This document shows positions 1 through 9,436 of a DNA stretch of 64,000 nucleotides, in pieces. The notes under the pieces were generated by a model, which did no database searches, was not told the origin of the DNA, and worked only from the letters and a program-made list of their open reading frames with translations. This DNA comes from Cyanodermella asteris (taxonomy: Eukaryota > Ascomycota > Lecanoromycetes > Ostropales > Stictidaceae). Position 1 is the first letter of the stretch. Each line of letters begins with the position of its first letter. Both the position numbers and the translations under genes were made by a program. Location of the stretch: NCBI GenBank assembly GCA_900618795.1, contig UYJD01000016.1, positions 402,027 through 466,026 of the forward strand, in the 5' to 3' direction.

Positions 1-418
1 CACCTACTGATATCCTGCGTTAACTACTTATATATCCACCCCTAGTAATGTTTCGTGAAATACGTAGGCCTCAACTTCTATAGGTACCTATGCGAGTGGC
101 TATCGAGGTGATTAGGAACGTAGTAACGTAAGTAGATGCTCGAGGACATGCGCAACGACTTTTGATTATCCGCCTTGCGCCAGTACACTTCTCAGCCCGC
201 CTTGCACCGTCGAGGCTTACTGAGCCCTGATCTAAGCTGTAAGTCCTATCGTGTCATTATGTTGCCGTCCACACAGAGGCTCAATGCCCTAGAAAGATGT
301 GATGTGAGCTATAAACTGTGCAATTGGAGTGGAATACCAAATGTCAATATATATTATCTTTTAGGCCAATTCCTTCTACAACCACCACCAAAAGACGTGT
401 ATAGACGTCTACATCTCA
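1..418. other. Intergenic, no gene seen
   Basis: No reading frame here looks like a real protein. The stretch directly precedes the tRNA gene; no clear promoter element could be assigned. Confidence 0.5.
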
Positions 419-499
419 GGCACTTTGGCGGAGTGGTTAACGCGCTGCCCTGCTAAGGCAGTTCCCTCGGGAGCGAGTGTTCGAATCACTCAGGTGTCG
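419..499 (+). tRNA. tRNA-Ser (anticodon GCT)
   Basis: The 81-nt sequence folds as a class II tRNA. The 7-bp acceptor stem pairs GGCACTT with AGGTGTC (two G-U pairs) and leaves a G discriminator. The D arm TGGCGGAGTGG matches the A box. The anticodon stem CTGCC/GGCAG encloses the loop CTGCTAA with anticodon GCT at 452-454. A long variable arm TTCCCTCGGGAGC follows, as expected for serine, and the T arm GAGTG-TTCGAAT-CACTC holds the B box. There is no intron and no encoded CCA. A TTTT run at 504-507 is the likely Pol III terminator. It decodes AGC/AGT serine codons. Confidence 0.95.
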
Positions 500-1530
500 T
501 ATCTTTTGCTGGACGCTGAGGCGTCGGGCGTCGAGTTTTATGGTATTTTATGGTCATTGTCACATCTGCGAAGGTCGTGGGCATCTTTTTGGCCGTGCAT
601 CGAACCGGAAACGGGCGCGTGGCGGACGGCAGCATGTGGACTTGGCATTCGTGGACAGATTTTTTAACGAGGAAAGCGACCGAGTCGGGCGGACCATCGC
701 CAGTGCCCCGCCAATCAGCACAAAGGCTCGACCCGACGTTAGACATTCGCTGGGGAAGCAGCAGCTGGACATCGCATTTGCGAGTATCTTTCAATGGCTG
801 CCCAGTGGCTTTTAAAGCCCTGCCTGCCTTTGAAGCTTCCCCGAGCCGGAATTTAAACACAATATAACACGGTGGTATGTACGGCATTCAGGAGCGCAGG
901 AAGACACAGGAACAACGCAAATCGACCGAAACCCTTCGTGCTGCGAGTCCAATCAATGGCCTAGCAATGCGCGCCGAGATACGTACGGACCGGCGGCCAA
1001 GCAGGTGCGTTTTCATTCAGGGACGGTCTTTGTGTCTCAACGTCGAGGTGGAATAAGCGCGTATCAGAGTTAATGAAGCGGTGGACACACTCGTCACAGT
1101 GACTTTACGTGGAGCATCTCAAGCTCTTTGCTTGCCAGCTTGTCATTAATAAATGGAGAGGCCCGATCGCTGCCAACGGGCTGAGGTTGAATCGCGGCCA
1201 AATTCAAAGTTAATAGCAGTGGGACAATGGTATCGGCGAACAAGGACGAGCACTCGATTTCTTAGAGAGTACGGGAGCATCAAAGCAGGATGGGAGTTGA
1301 CGTCGCCGTTCAAGGCACATGCCCCTTGGTCTACGATATCTAGGCAGATTATGGAGAATGACCATCATTGATTGCAGAAATCTTATAGACTTGTCGTGCT
1401 TCCTCAATCTTGCTGACGTATCATTCCTGACAGCAATCTCTTTGCATCGTCATGCGATCATGGCAGCTGACACGACACGCTTGACGATCCGTCCTCGATC
1501 CAATGAGCATTGCACCGTCCGGTATTGGAA
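500..1530. other. Intergenic, no gene seen
   Basis: Several overlapping ORFs of about 70-130 codons occur on both strands between the tRNA and the next gene. None shows domain features, and their compositions look like chance frames. Nothing further can be assigned. Confidence 0.5.
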
Positions 1531-2340
1531 TCAGGTCTCTTCGGCCAGGGCATCTTCAAGGTCCTCGTCAGTCTCCATCTTGACGCCCTTCTCCTGCTTG
1601 ACTGCCTCCGCTCCTTCGTCCTCATTGTCCTCGTCTCCGTCTCCGTCGGCGTCGGCGTCAGCTTCGACGGTAGCATGCTCTTCTTTGATCTTCTTTCCGG
1701 GCTTGCGGGGAGGGTTGACACGGTTGCCGTTCTCATCAAGCTTGGGCTTGCGACCACCGCGCTTGGGTGCGATAGGATTACCATCTTCGTCAACCTTTGG
1801 TTGTGCTGGAGTACGGGGCTTTTTTGTCGGAGACTCGCCATCCGCTGCCTTTTTTGCAGTGCGTTTGGCGCGGCCAGTCTTCGGAGTAGCAGGGACACCG
1901 TTGCCTTCATCAGCACCAGGGGTGGCAGGGGCAGGAGCGTCGTCGTCCTCATCGTCATCATTTGCAGCTGTCTTGGGCTGCTTCTTCTTCCGAGGAGTCG
2001 ACTTTGCGGCGGCTAGAGCCTCAGGATCGGCAAACTTCTTCATCAAAGCAGTGTACGCGTTGCCTGGCAACTGTCAGCATCGTTCAAATGAAGTCCACTC
2101 TAGGATGGTTATCCTCACGGCCGCTGGGAATGGAGGCGTATCCCGCTAGTCGGATGAACTTCTCTCGGTCCAAGTCGTGGTACTGCCTTGAGTCAGTGCT
2201 TGTCACATACGGGTCCGTGAATATCTTACAGCGGGAGGTGTCGCCATGGAGGCGAAAATTGCCGAGAGGGTAGTCAGTTCCTTTGCGCTGAGCGATTTGC
2301 CGCCGGCATCGTTGGCCTCCGTGGTCTCCGCGCCTGACAT
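1531..2340 (-). CDS. Acidic/basic low-complexity nuclear protein, unnamed fungal family
   Basis: Three exons are inferred: 2340-2230, 2182-2119 and 2063-1531. The introns are GT-AG, 47 and 55 nt, and all phases join, giving 235 aa. The first 75 residues form a small folded module in which the segment around YHDLDREKF and RLAGYA is followed by NAYTALMKKF. It resembles the short N-terminal helical module of many fungal proteins with a MYB/SANT-like look. The rest is disordered: lysine-rich patches (PRKKKQPK, RAKRTAKK, KRGGRKPK) alternate with Asp/Glu runs, which suggests nuclear localisation and chromatin or nucleic-acid binding. The start at 2340 is chosen because it joins the module in frame; longer upstream frames lack similarity. 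The exact function is unknown. Confidence 0.72.
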
Positions 2341-3427
2341 CGTTGTGTTTATTGGGACTCTGAGTATAGGATAGAAGTTCGTGTGGATTACTGGGCTGCA
2401 GATTCGTCAGATTGAATGTGTGGAAAAGGGATGCATGTAGGACGAGAAGTATGGCGATCGCAGTTATATGCGACTTGCTCTCAATCACCGAACCTGCAGG
2501 AAGAATTGCGCTTAACCTGTATATCGTATCCCGCCATGCAGTAGGTGATATGTGAGTGAGCACTCAGAAACAGCAATGGAACAACACAATTGCTTACCAG
2601 CCAAGCCACCTCAGTATGAGAGCTGTCCGAGATGGAATCACACGTGTATTGGCTCTCTGGCACGAACGTGTTCAAGGGCAACGGCAAGCTATGTGTCAAT
2701 GCAAAAGCGCTGATAAGTTGCGCGCACGCTATTGAATGGACTGATTTAGGTGAGCAGGCAATGACAAAACAGCCGTGGCGTTTCCGTTTCACTGCTACCA
2801 ATGACAGACTACAATCAGTGGCCGCTCATCCGGGCAGGACCTTTGCTTGTAAAGCCCCGATAGCTCCGCTCTGACTCTTATGAATACAGCTCCTGTACCA
2901 ACACAGCAGGAGTGCAGGAGACCCCTGCCTCGAGCTGTTGGAGGGTAATATCTTTTGTGGATGAGCAGCGATTTTCGACTCGAGCTTCAGCAGACCATGT
3001 CGATGCGAACTGGGCCAAAGTGGACGGTGCAAAGTCCGACGGCTATCGATCCACTTGCACGTCCTCATGTTCTGGTGGCTCTACTGGGGCACGTAGCCTG
3101 AACGCTACCAGCGTCTCACAGTGAGATGACCTCAGGCGCCATTTGCTCAACATGAAAGGCGCCAATTCTCGCCGTAAGCTTGAACGCCCCAGGCTTGTCG
3201 TTCATCTAGGGAGGCATCATCCTGGCATTCAAAGACAGACGCTTGACCATCTTGATATTTTTTCCCCAGTTGTCGTGATGATATTCATCGAACAGTAGTG
3301 TGTCATTCGTCAGCAAAGCGGGATACCTGAGGGTTTCACTTCGTAGGAGTTTCCGTCTGACGGCAGTCGCCGAGATGGCACCAGACATCGATCTGCACGA
3401 CAGGAAGGTTCAGGTCATCTCGTACAG
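2341..3427. other. Intergenic, no convincing gene
   Basis: This is the upstream region of the nuclear-protein gene and the downstream region of the TMEM70-like gene. The only tidy frame is a 60-codon minus-strand ORF (3388-3206), 40 bp beyond the TMEM70-like stop codon. It has no recognisable similarity and was not called. Confidence 0.45.
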
Positions 3428-4442
3428 CTAAGCTCCAATATTGGGGTTCTCCTTTTTGACCCGCTCCAGTAATGCGTTCCAGAGCCGTGGCTCTGGGGCC
3501 TTGTTCACACTAGACCCAACATAGAATTTGCGCGGCGGTCCTCTGATAGCGCTCAATGATGTTCTCGCCCGACTGGCGGACTGATGGACCAGATTGGCAA
3601 TATTGGTCATCGACTCGGGCTTGGTTCGTAGTTCTCCAAGCCTCATGCGAGTCTGTCTGCCCAGGCCAAGGAAGCTAAGGGTGGTCATCTCAAGCTCAAT
3701 CTCGTGTTGGGTGCTGTTGAGATACTTGATGAGCGTCTGGCGCGATTGTCTGGCAGCTTTCGGGAGTAGAACGTGAACATATCTGACGATGTCAGCCACT
3801 CGTGCAAATCATGTTGAAGCTGCGGACAACTGACACTGTGAACGGGCGGGTATTGCGTGCCACCCACAGCATTGGAATTGCTCCTCCGACCACCACTTTG
3901 AGAGGTCAGCCAAATACTCTGCCATAACCGTAGGAGTCATGGTGCGAACCTGTTGGTATCATATGCCATGGTTGATCTGTGTCCTCATAGTACATAGGAG
4001 CAACGACGCCAGCTGCGAGGCAGAAGATGATTATGGTGAATACTTTGTTGACTGGGAACATTGGTCAACGACTCCATCTACCTGGTGCCTTGTTCAAGTC
4101 GCTCAAACCTCCAAGGAAGACAACACGGCCAGTTCCTGTGAGCAAGTCCTGTCAGCCAGCCTGCTTCACGCCCGTATGACAGCAAGTCGTCTTACCAGCA
4201 TGGTAGACAAGAAGCCGCGGCTTGTACGCTAGCTTCTCTTTGGTGCAGGTTAGCATCGTCTGCCCCGAAGTGTGGGATTAGTTCCACGTACCGGTCTTGG
4301 GAGCTGCAGCAGAAGTAGCGTGCCGGACCGCGTCAATTTGCTTCTCTCGTTGTGAATATTGAAAGATGCTCCTGGCAGCAGGTCTTACGCCGACACGGCT
4401 GCCTGCTGATCGACATGCAGTGGTAGCTCGACCTAACAGCAT
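3428..4442 (-). CDS. TMEM70-like mitochondrial inner-membrane protein
   Basis: Six exons are inferred: 4442-4292, 4237-4196, 4135-4109, 4051-3950, 3895-3835 and 3782-3428. They have compatible phases and introns of 52-60 nt, giving 245 aa. The N-terminus is rich in Arg/Ala/Ser without acids, like a mitochondrial presequence. The core follows the fungal TMEM70/DUF1301-type pattern: YKPRLLVYHAGTGRVVFLG, a first membrane span (FTIIIFCLAAGVVAP), a second span (VVVGGAIPMLWVA), then a matrix-side tail beginning YVHVLLPKAARQSR. Human TMEM70 helps assemble ATP synthase and complex I; for the fungal relatives a role in respiratory-chain assembly is inference. The two smallest exons (42 and 27 nt) depend entirely on fit to the family. 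It is head-to-head with the Rrn9-like gene. Confidence 0.8.
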
Positions 4443-5080
4443 CCTTCGAAGCGCGCGTTTGGTACTTGCAATCCGTGTAGAGGAAATTCTGCAGATGCAA
4501 TTACATTGATGGGATGAATGGATGGGTGAGCTGCTCACGTAAGCGCGAAGAATTGTGCACGGACGCGCTGCCTTCAATTCAATGCCTTTGTGTCGATTCA
4601 AACGCTTGTCGCTTTCAGCACCGGAAATGTGGTTAGAGTCGGAAGATGCTCAGTACGTGCACTCAAGCGCAGGGCTAGGTCTCTGGCGCACTCGAGTAAA
4701 CACTGTGCTGCGAAACAATTTTCAACGCAGGTTATGCTGAAAATCACACTCCACGATGCAGAATCAGTACTTTGGTTCCGCTGTTTCTAGTGCGCTTCAA
4801 CATCCGCACAAGAACATCTTCACATTCCCAACATAGCTTCTGCATGCCCCATACCACGCTCTTTCTGTTTCTTGTGCTTGTCGCTGTCAAGTTGTGAGTG
4901 GCCGTCGGGAACTTTTGAACAAGTTGGCTCTATCGAATACCACATCCCTGCGCTGTACTCACAGCAATACGCCAATAACAACAACCCGCCCGAACCATCC
5001 CTTTCAAAACATCCTTGCTATCGAAACCAGTCGGGAGCCTGCCGTTGTCAGATCCTCGGTCAAATAAGCCGCGCCTACAC
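4443..5080. promoter_or_regulatory. Divergent intergenic region, TMEM70-like / Rrn9-like
   Basis: These 638 bp separate two head-to-head genes and must hold both promoters. An in-frame upstream ATG at 5015 could lengthen the Rrn9-like protein by 22 residues. No specific factor site was recognised. Confidence 0.45.
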
Positions 5081-6253
5081 ATGTCTTCTCGAGAATCGCC
5101 CGTGGAGGCCGGGCAGGGACCATCGGTGCAACTCCCATCAGATGACGAGCTAGAGTCCATATACTCGCAGTCTCCGATTGATTCCAAGGATCAAGATGGA
5201 CTACCTTCAGAAGATTGGGATCGAAGCTCAGAAATCTCGGAGGACGAACGTCCCAATCGGTACAGAGGCACCGCAGCGGAGTGGCGCGAGTTTACCAGCG
5301 CTGAACGTGGAGTCGCAATGGGTCTTGACAAGATGCAAGCCACCGATCTGTCACGCCACCTCTTCAACGCCTATGCGCTGAAGATGAGAAGCAAGGCCAG
5401 CGGACCAGGAGCTTGGAAGCCGCAAAGCGACTGGACAGCCTGGCCGCTGCCTCCGGGCGTTGTGCCTCGAATTCAAGAGCAACAGCGCTACGTGTCCAAC
5501 ACAGCGATACTGAGTTCGAGGGTTGAACTGGAGAATGTCGTTATCGCGATTATCACGAAAGAAGCGCGACATCGAGTTCTGCATCAGATGTGGATGAACG
5601 CGTATGGTCATACTTTGCCTTCGCCTTCAACTTACAGCTCCGAATCGCCAGCAGGGAATCCCGTAGCTCGTCGGAAAAGGAAAGAATCGGACAGCTCTTC
5701 AGCGAATTCGGCTTCAGGCGACAAGGCACGACAATCGCAAGCAACAAGCATATCTGACGGTAGCCCTGAGGCTGATATATTACCTCTGGCAGTACCGAAT
5801 GTTGATCCAGATTTTGAGGCTGCTATTCTGCAGCCGATCGCGCGACAGACGCTGGCCAAATTCAATTCGCTCCTGATGGCTTTACACAGAAGCAGGCGGA
5901 ACATCAGGCCTTCCGGGCGCAACTCACATCGTGGGCCTCCAGGTTTAAGACCCAGGTCGTCGTCTGTACGCAGTACAACTTCCAGTGTATCAAGAAGTAG
6001 TGTCGGTGAATGGAACTCAAGTCGGAGTGTCTCGGTGGACCCGGTGGCAAGCGATAGACGATACCCCATATCGGGCGGTTCTCGAGAAGAAGAAAAGGTA
6101 GATGCTGCAAAACATCGCAGCCGATTGAGGCGTCGGGACTGGACAGATGTCGTTGGGATGGCAGTCATGTTAGGGGATTTTGCGCCTAGCGTGATTGAGC
6201 GCACAAGAATGCGTATGGAAAAGATTGCGGGTGAAGAGTTACAAACGCTTTGA
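5081..6253 (+). CDS. RNA polymerase I upstream activating factor subunit, Rrn9-like
   Basis: A single exon gives 390 aa. Residues about 60-150 match the Rrn9 domain: a conserved block starting at AEWREFTSAERGVA, then ATDLSRHLFNAYALK, and the WTAWPLPPGVVPR signature. The middle is a disordered Ser/Arg-rich linker with basic patches such as ARRKRK. The C-terminal block RRRDWTDVVGMAVMLG is also found in fungal relatives. In yeast, Rrn9 belongs to the UAF complex that binds upstream of the rDNA promoter and recruits TBP and core factor for Pol I. ATG 5081 is preferred because the residues before it are not domain-like; ATG 5015 is an in-frame alternative. It is divergent from the TMEM70-like gene. 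Confidence 0.8.
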   Translation: MSSRESPVEAGQGPSVQLPSDDELESIYSQSPIDSKDQDGLPSEDWDRSSEISEDERPNRYRGTAAEWREFTSAERGVAMGLDKMQATDLSRHLFNAYALKMRSKASGPGAWKPQSDWTAWPLPPGVVPRIQEQQRYVSNTAILSSRVELENVVIAIITKEARHRVLHQMWMNAYGHTLPSPSTYSSESPAGNPVARRKRKESDSSSANSASGDKARQSQATSISDGSPEADILPLAVPNVDPDFEAAILQPIARQTLAKFNSLLMALHRSRRNIRPSGRNSHRGPPGLRPRSSSVRSTTSSVSRSSVGEWNSSRSVSVDPVASDRRYPISGGSREEEKVDAAKHRSRLRRRDWTDVVGMAVMLGDFAPSVIERTRMRMEKIAGEELQTL

Positions 6254-6437
6254 TTTGATTTGCTTTACATTATTCAGCGTAGTCTCAGGGCTAGGCAGCA
6301 ATTCAAGCTCAATCAATATCAGCGACGTTCGGCGCCAAGTACGTGAAACATGATAACAGGGCCAAATCGGTTTGGACAACAAAGAAACTCTTTGCCGAGG
6401 AACTTTATAAGGCCAACAACGCATTAGGCCCTAAGCC

Positions 6438-8156
6438 TCAATCCATCTTGTCGTCTTCGTCAGCAGAAGTGTCCGTGTCATCATGCATCCGGTACGGAGC
6501 AACGTCCATTTCACTATCTGACTCAATCAAGATCACGTCTGATGATGAATCTTCAGCGTCAGCCATGGTCTCTCCATCTTCGATTGCGGTAAGGGGATTA
6601 GTACCGGGACCGAGGTGCTGCTGCAGAGCACGCGGTGCCCCATTCTTGATCCCCGCCGATACTCCAGAAAAATACGCCTTTTGATTGTAAATCGGACTGC
6701 GCACAATCTTCGGCCTGCGGCCGCGTTTTTGAGATGGCTGCGGAGCTCGATGGACTCGCTTGATTTTCCAGGTTGATGTCATAGTCTGTGCATAACGCAT
6801 TGTTTGTGTGTGATCAAACTCGAAAAACTGAAGCAAAGCCCCGACGGCTTGCCCAGTACGATGACATAGACGAAGCTTCAACGAGTCGATGAAGCTATGC
6901 GCCTGACAGCCATTCTCGAGGTATTGAAGCCGGCCTATGTGAAGCACTTCATCAACTCCAGGATTGGCCCGGAGAAACTGGCGGAGCTCGTCGGCGCTTT
7001 TGACAGCAATAATGGCATCTGACTCGATACGCTATTTAAGGTTAGCAAAAGCCATGTTCGAAGAAGACTGCTGTACTCACCTCCCATACTAACCATTCCG
7101 TGCCGGGTCTATACGAATATGGCTTTTTGACGTTCAAGGATTGATCATGACGAGCTGCATCATGCTTCTTCTCGCGATACAGCTTCCCTTGAAAGCCTTT
7201 GAGGAAAGGAATGATCCCCATAGCCGGGGTAAGGCGACTGGCTGGTTCAGTCGACTTAGCAATCTTACCCATAGCCAAGAATGCTATCCAGGCTGGCTTT
7301 TGCCTTCCCTCGAAGAGCAGATGCCAGATGGCAGTAACATTATCTGTCCGTATGGAGATAAAGGGCGTTGGCGTCTTCACAGGGGTTAGTTGATTCCATG
7401 CTCCATCTTTGAATTCGTCTGATATGCGGCCGGGGAGGGGCTTGTTAGTTCCCGTAAACGACCCTATGATGTGTTAGAAATCGTTATACATTGAAGGCAC
7501 GGCAATGTCTTACCAGCGAGAAAACCCTCGGCGCAGTTGATTCCTTGGCTGTCGGCGGTGAAAACGCGAAACCCGACCATGTTCGTGACCCTTGCTCCGT
7601 AATGAAAGTTGTAGCTGCGTTCGGATGGCGAGTGCGGTGCGCGACCTAGACCTCCGCTCAATTTAGCTAGCTCTTGAGTTGCGGGGAAGGAGGGAGGCTG
7701 GAAAGTAGGCAAAGTCTCACCTGTAGTGTTCGATGCTAGTTTATTCTCATGACCGCTGCACTTCCGAAGCTCTTTGATGTGTGTTCTGTGCTCTGTCTTC
7801 CTCAAGACGAGACGGATCCCTAGCTCGGCGGCTGTGTCCACGAGCAGAGTACCATGGCGCTGCCAGAAGCGTAGCCCATGCTTAAAGTTGGTGTTAAGGA
7901 ATACTGCCAGCCAGGTTTGATGGTATTTGCTGGCGAGTCCGTACAGCATCCGTCGCATCGCCTCCACGGTGATCCACGGCTGTGAACTTGGACGACCCGT
8001 CTCGAGGGCCAAAATGTGACATAAGATCCTTTCCGTACCATTGACGAGCATTGGGCCCTGCTCGCCTGATCCGGCTGCTTTATAAAAGCGAGAAAGGACG
8101 CACAAGAGCTCCTTATGGTGGTTAGTCCAGCTGTGAGCTGTGAGCTGTTCTGTCAT
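6438..8156 (-). CDS. DUF7587-like protein with acidic C-terminal tail
   Basis: Three exons (8156-7514, 7463-7081, 7031-6438) join in phase through 50- and 49-nt introns to give 539 aa. The N-terminal 140 residues are helical and Trp/His/Arg-rich, without an assigned domain. The middle begins GFRVFTADSQGINCAEGF and continues through NQLTPVKTPTPFISIRTD to WIAFLAMGKIA. This resembles the fungal DUF7587 pattern of an FRV start and a later segment with a conserved serine/thread of small residues; the assignment is from memory. The C-terminal 60 residues are strongly acidic and contain DVILIESDSE, which has the form of a SUMO-interacting motif. A basic stretch (SQKRGRRPKIVR) could be a nuclear localisation signal. 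Function is unknown; a nuclear role is inference. Confidence 0.65.
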
Positions 8157-8796
8157 GGCGGCGAGGATCTGGCGGAAACATCAACTTGAAATAGAATGGA
8201 GCCCTCAGCGATGAGCCTGAACGATGCAGTGAAAGACTGGCTATGACACTGAATATAGGAGGGGCTCGAGAGACTTGGCACCTTGAAAGTGAAGGGAGGT
8301 GGAAATGGACGCGGTGTTGGGAGGTGAGGCTTTATAAGTCATATACCGCTTTTCGACGGAGTGAGGTGTAAGTGAAACTCATTGGTCTGGATAACCTACG
8401 CGCCGCCACATTCCAGCTTCTATGACATGCCGAAATGCACTGTTTTTTGCGAACAGACTAATGTCTTCATCTTTGGCTGATCGTGGAGAACACGCCCTCG
8501 CCGCTGGACGCGTGGCTTCAAATATATATATATTAGGCGGCTAAAGTAGGCATGCTGTCTGGAATTATCGACTGTCGTTTGTCAGGCATCGCGGCATTTT
8601 ATCGCGGATCTCACAAGCTTGTCGCTACTTATCTGTGTCTAACGCTCAAGTCAGATTGCAAAGCACGTACGCCTCAATCAAGATCAGCGAGTTCGGTGCA
8701 CGTGACGTCTAAGCATCATTGCGTCCAGCTTCTTCCACTCCACGACGCTGTGACAGCTGCGACCTGGAAGTTCCTCAGCGTCGAGCCTATACCAAC
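8157..8796. promoter_or_regulatory. Divergent intergenic region, DUF7587-like / NAA38
   Basis: These 640 bp lie between head-to-head genes. An AT-rich TATATATATATA stretch lies near 8523-8534, about 265 bp before the NAA38 start. No further element was assigned. Confidence 0.4.
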
Positions 8797-9162
8797 ATGG
8801 AGAGCGATGCTTCTAAGGAATATCTGAAGAGCCTGATCAACAAGACATTACACGTTCATGTCACCGACGGACGGTTCTTCGTAGGACTGTTCAAATGCAC
8901 CGACAACCAGGTTTGCATCCTTGTCCTCACGCATGCGATCATGTGAGCTAATATTCTACTTTATCAGCGCAATTTGATTCTGAGCCAAGCATGTGAATAT
9001 CGACAGCCGTCGGAGTCGGCGGTCGAAGCGGCAAAAGCGCAAACTCAGGCTACAGGCGGCACTTTTCGCGTCGATATGCAATCGCGATTCATGGGCCTGA
9101 TCTCGGTGCCCGGCGAGTACATCACAACAATTGAGCTTGAGGAAGCACGGCAGCCGGTCTGA
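8797..9162 (+). CDS. NAA38: NatC auxiliary subunit Naa38 (LSM domain)
   Basis: Two exons (8797-8910 and 8968-9162) join in phase over a 57-nt intron to give 102 aa, the usual size for this family. The Sm1 motif is visible as TLHVHVTDGRFFVGLFKCTD, and the intron falls just after it, before NLILSQACEY. Sm2 is visible as RFMGLISVPGEYITTIEL. LSMD1/Naa38 is the LSM-fold auxiliary subunit of the NatC N-terminal acetyltransferase. NatC modifies Met-hydrophobic N-termini on ribosomes together with Naa30 and Naa35. Canonical Lsm2-8 proteins are alternatives, but the long Sm1-Sm2 linker (PSESAVEAAKAQTQATGG) fits Naa38 better. An in-frame ATG at 8719 lies upstream; 8797 starts directly before the fold. 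Confidence 0.82.
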
Positions 9163-9436
9163 AACAATCTTCAGTGCGTCTGAGCGTTCCTGTTACTGGT
9201 CGGCTGGCGGCGCTACACAATTCCTGCGCACAAGCGTATCAGCAGAACCCAATGACAGGATCGAGGACGTCAGCATGGCTACGAAATTCTATGAAGGAGT
9301 CACAGAGCAGGTTGGACTTGGCTTGCACTCGGGCTCAACATGCACAATCGCACGGCGTATGGCAATGGATAGGTTTACTTCGCGCCGCAAGTAGTCTGCC
9401 ACTGGCGACAGGTGGCAACATCTGACAAGTCATAAA

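Noticed and set aside
486-887. 133-codon minus-strand ORF after the tRNA
   Set aside because: It overlaps several other frames, includes tRNA-proximal sequence and shows no domain features.
3206-3388. 60-codon minus-strand ORF just downstream of the TMEM70-like gene
   Set aside because: No similarity, only 40 bp from the upstream stop, and composition like noncoding sequence; more likely 3' UTR.
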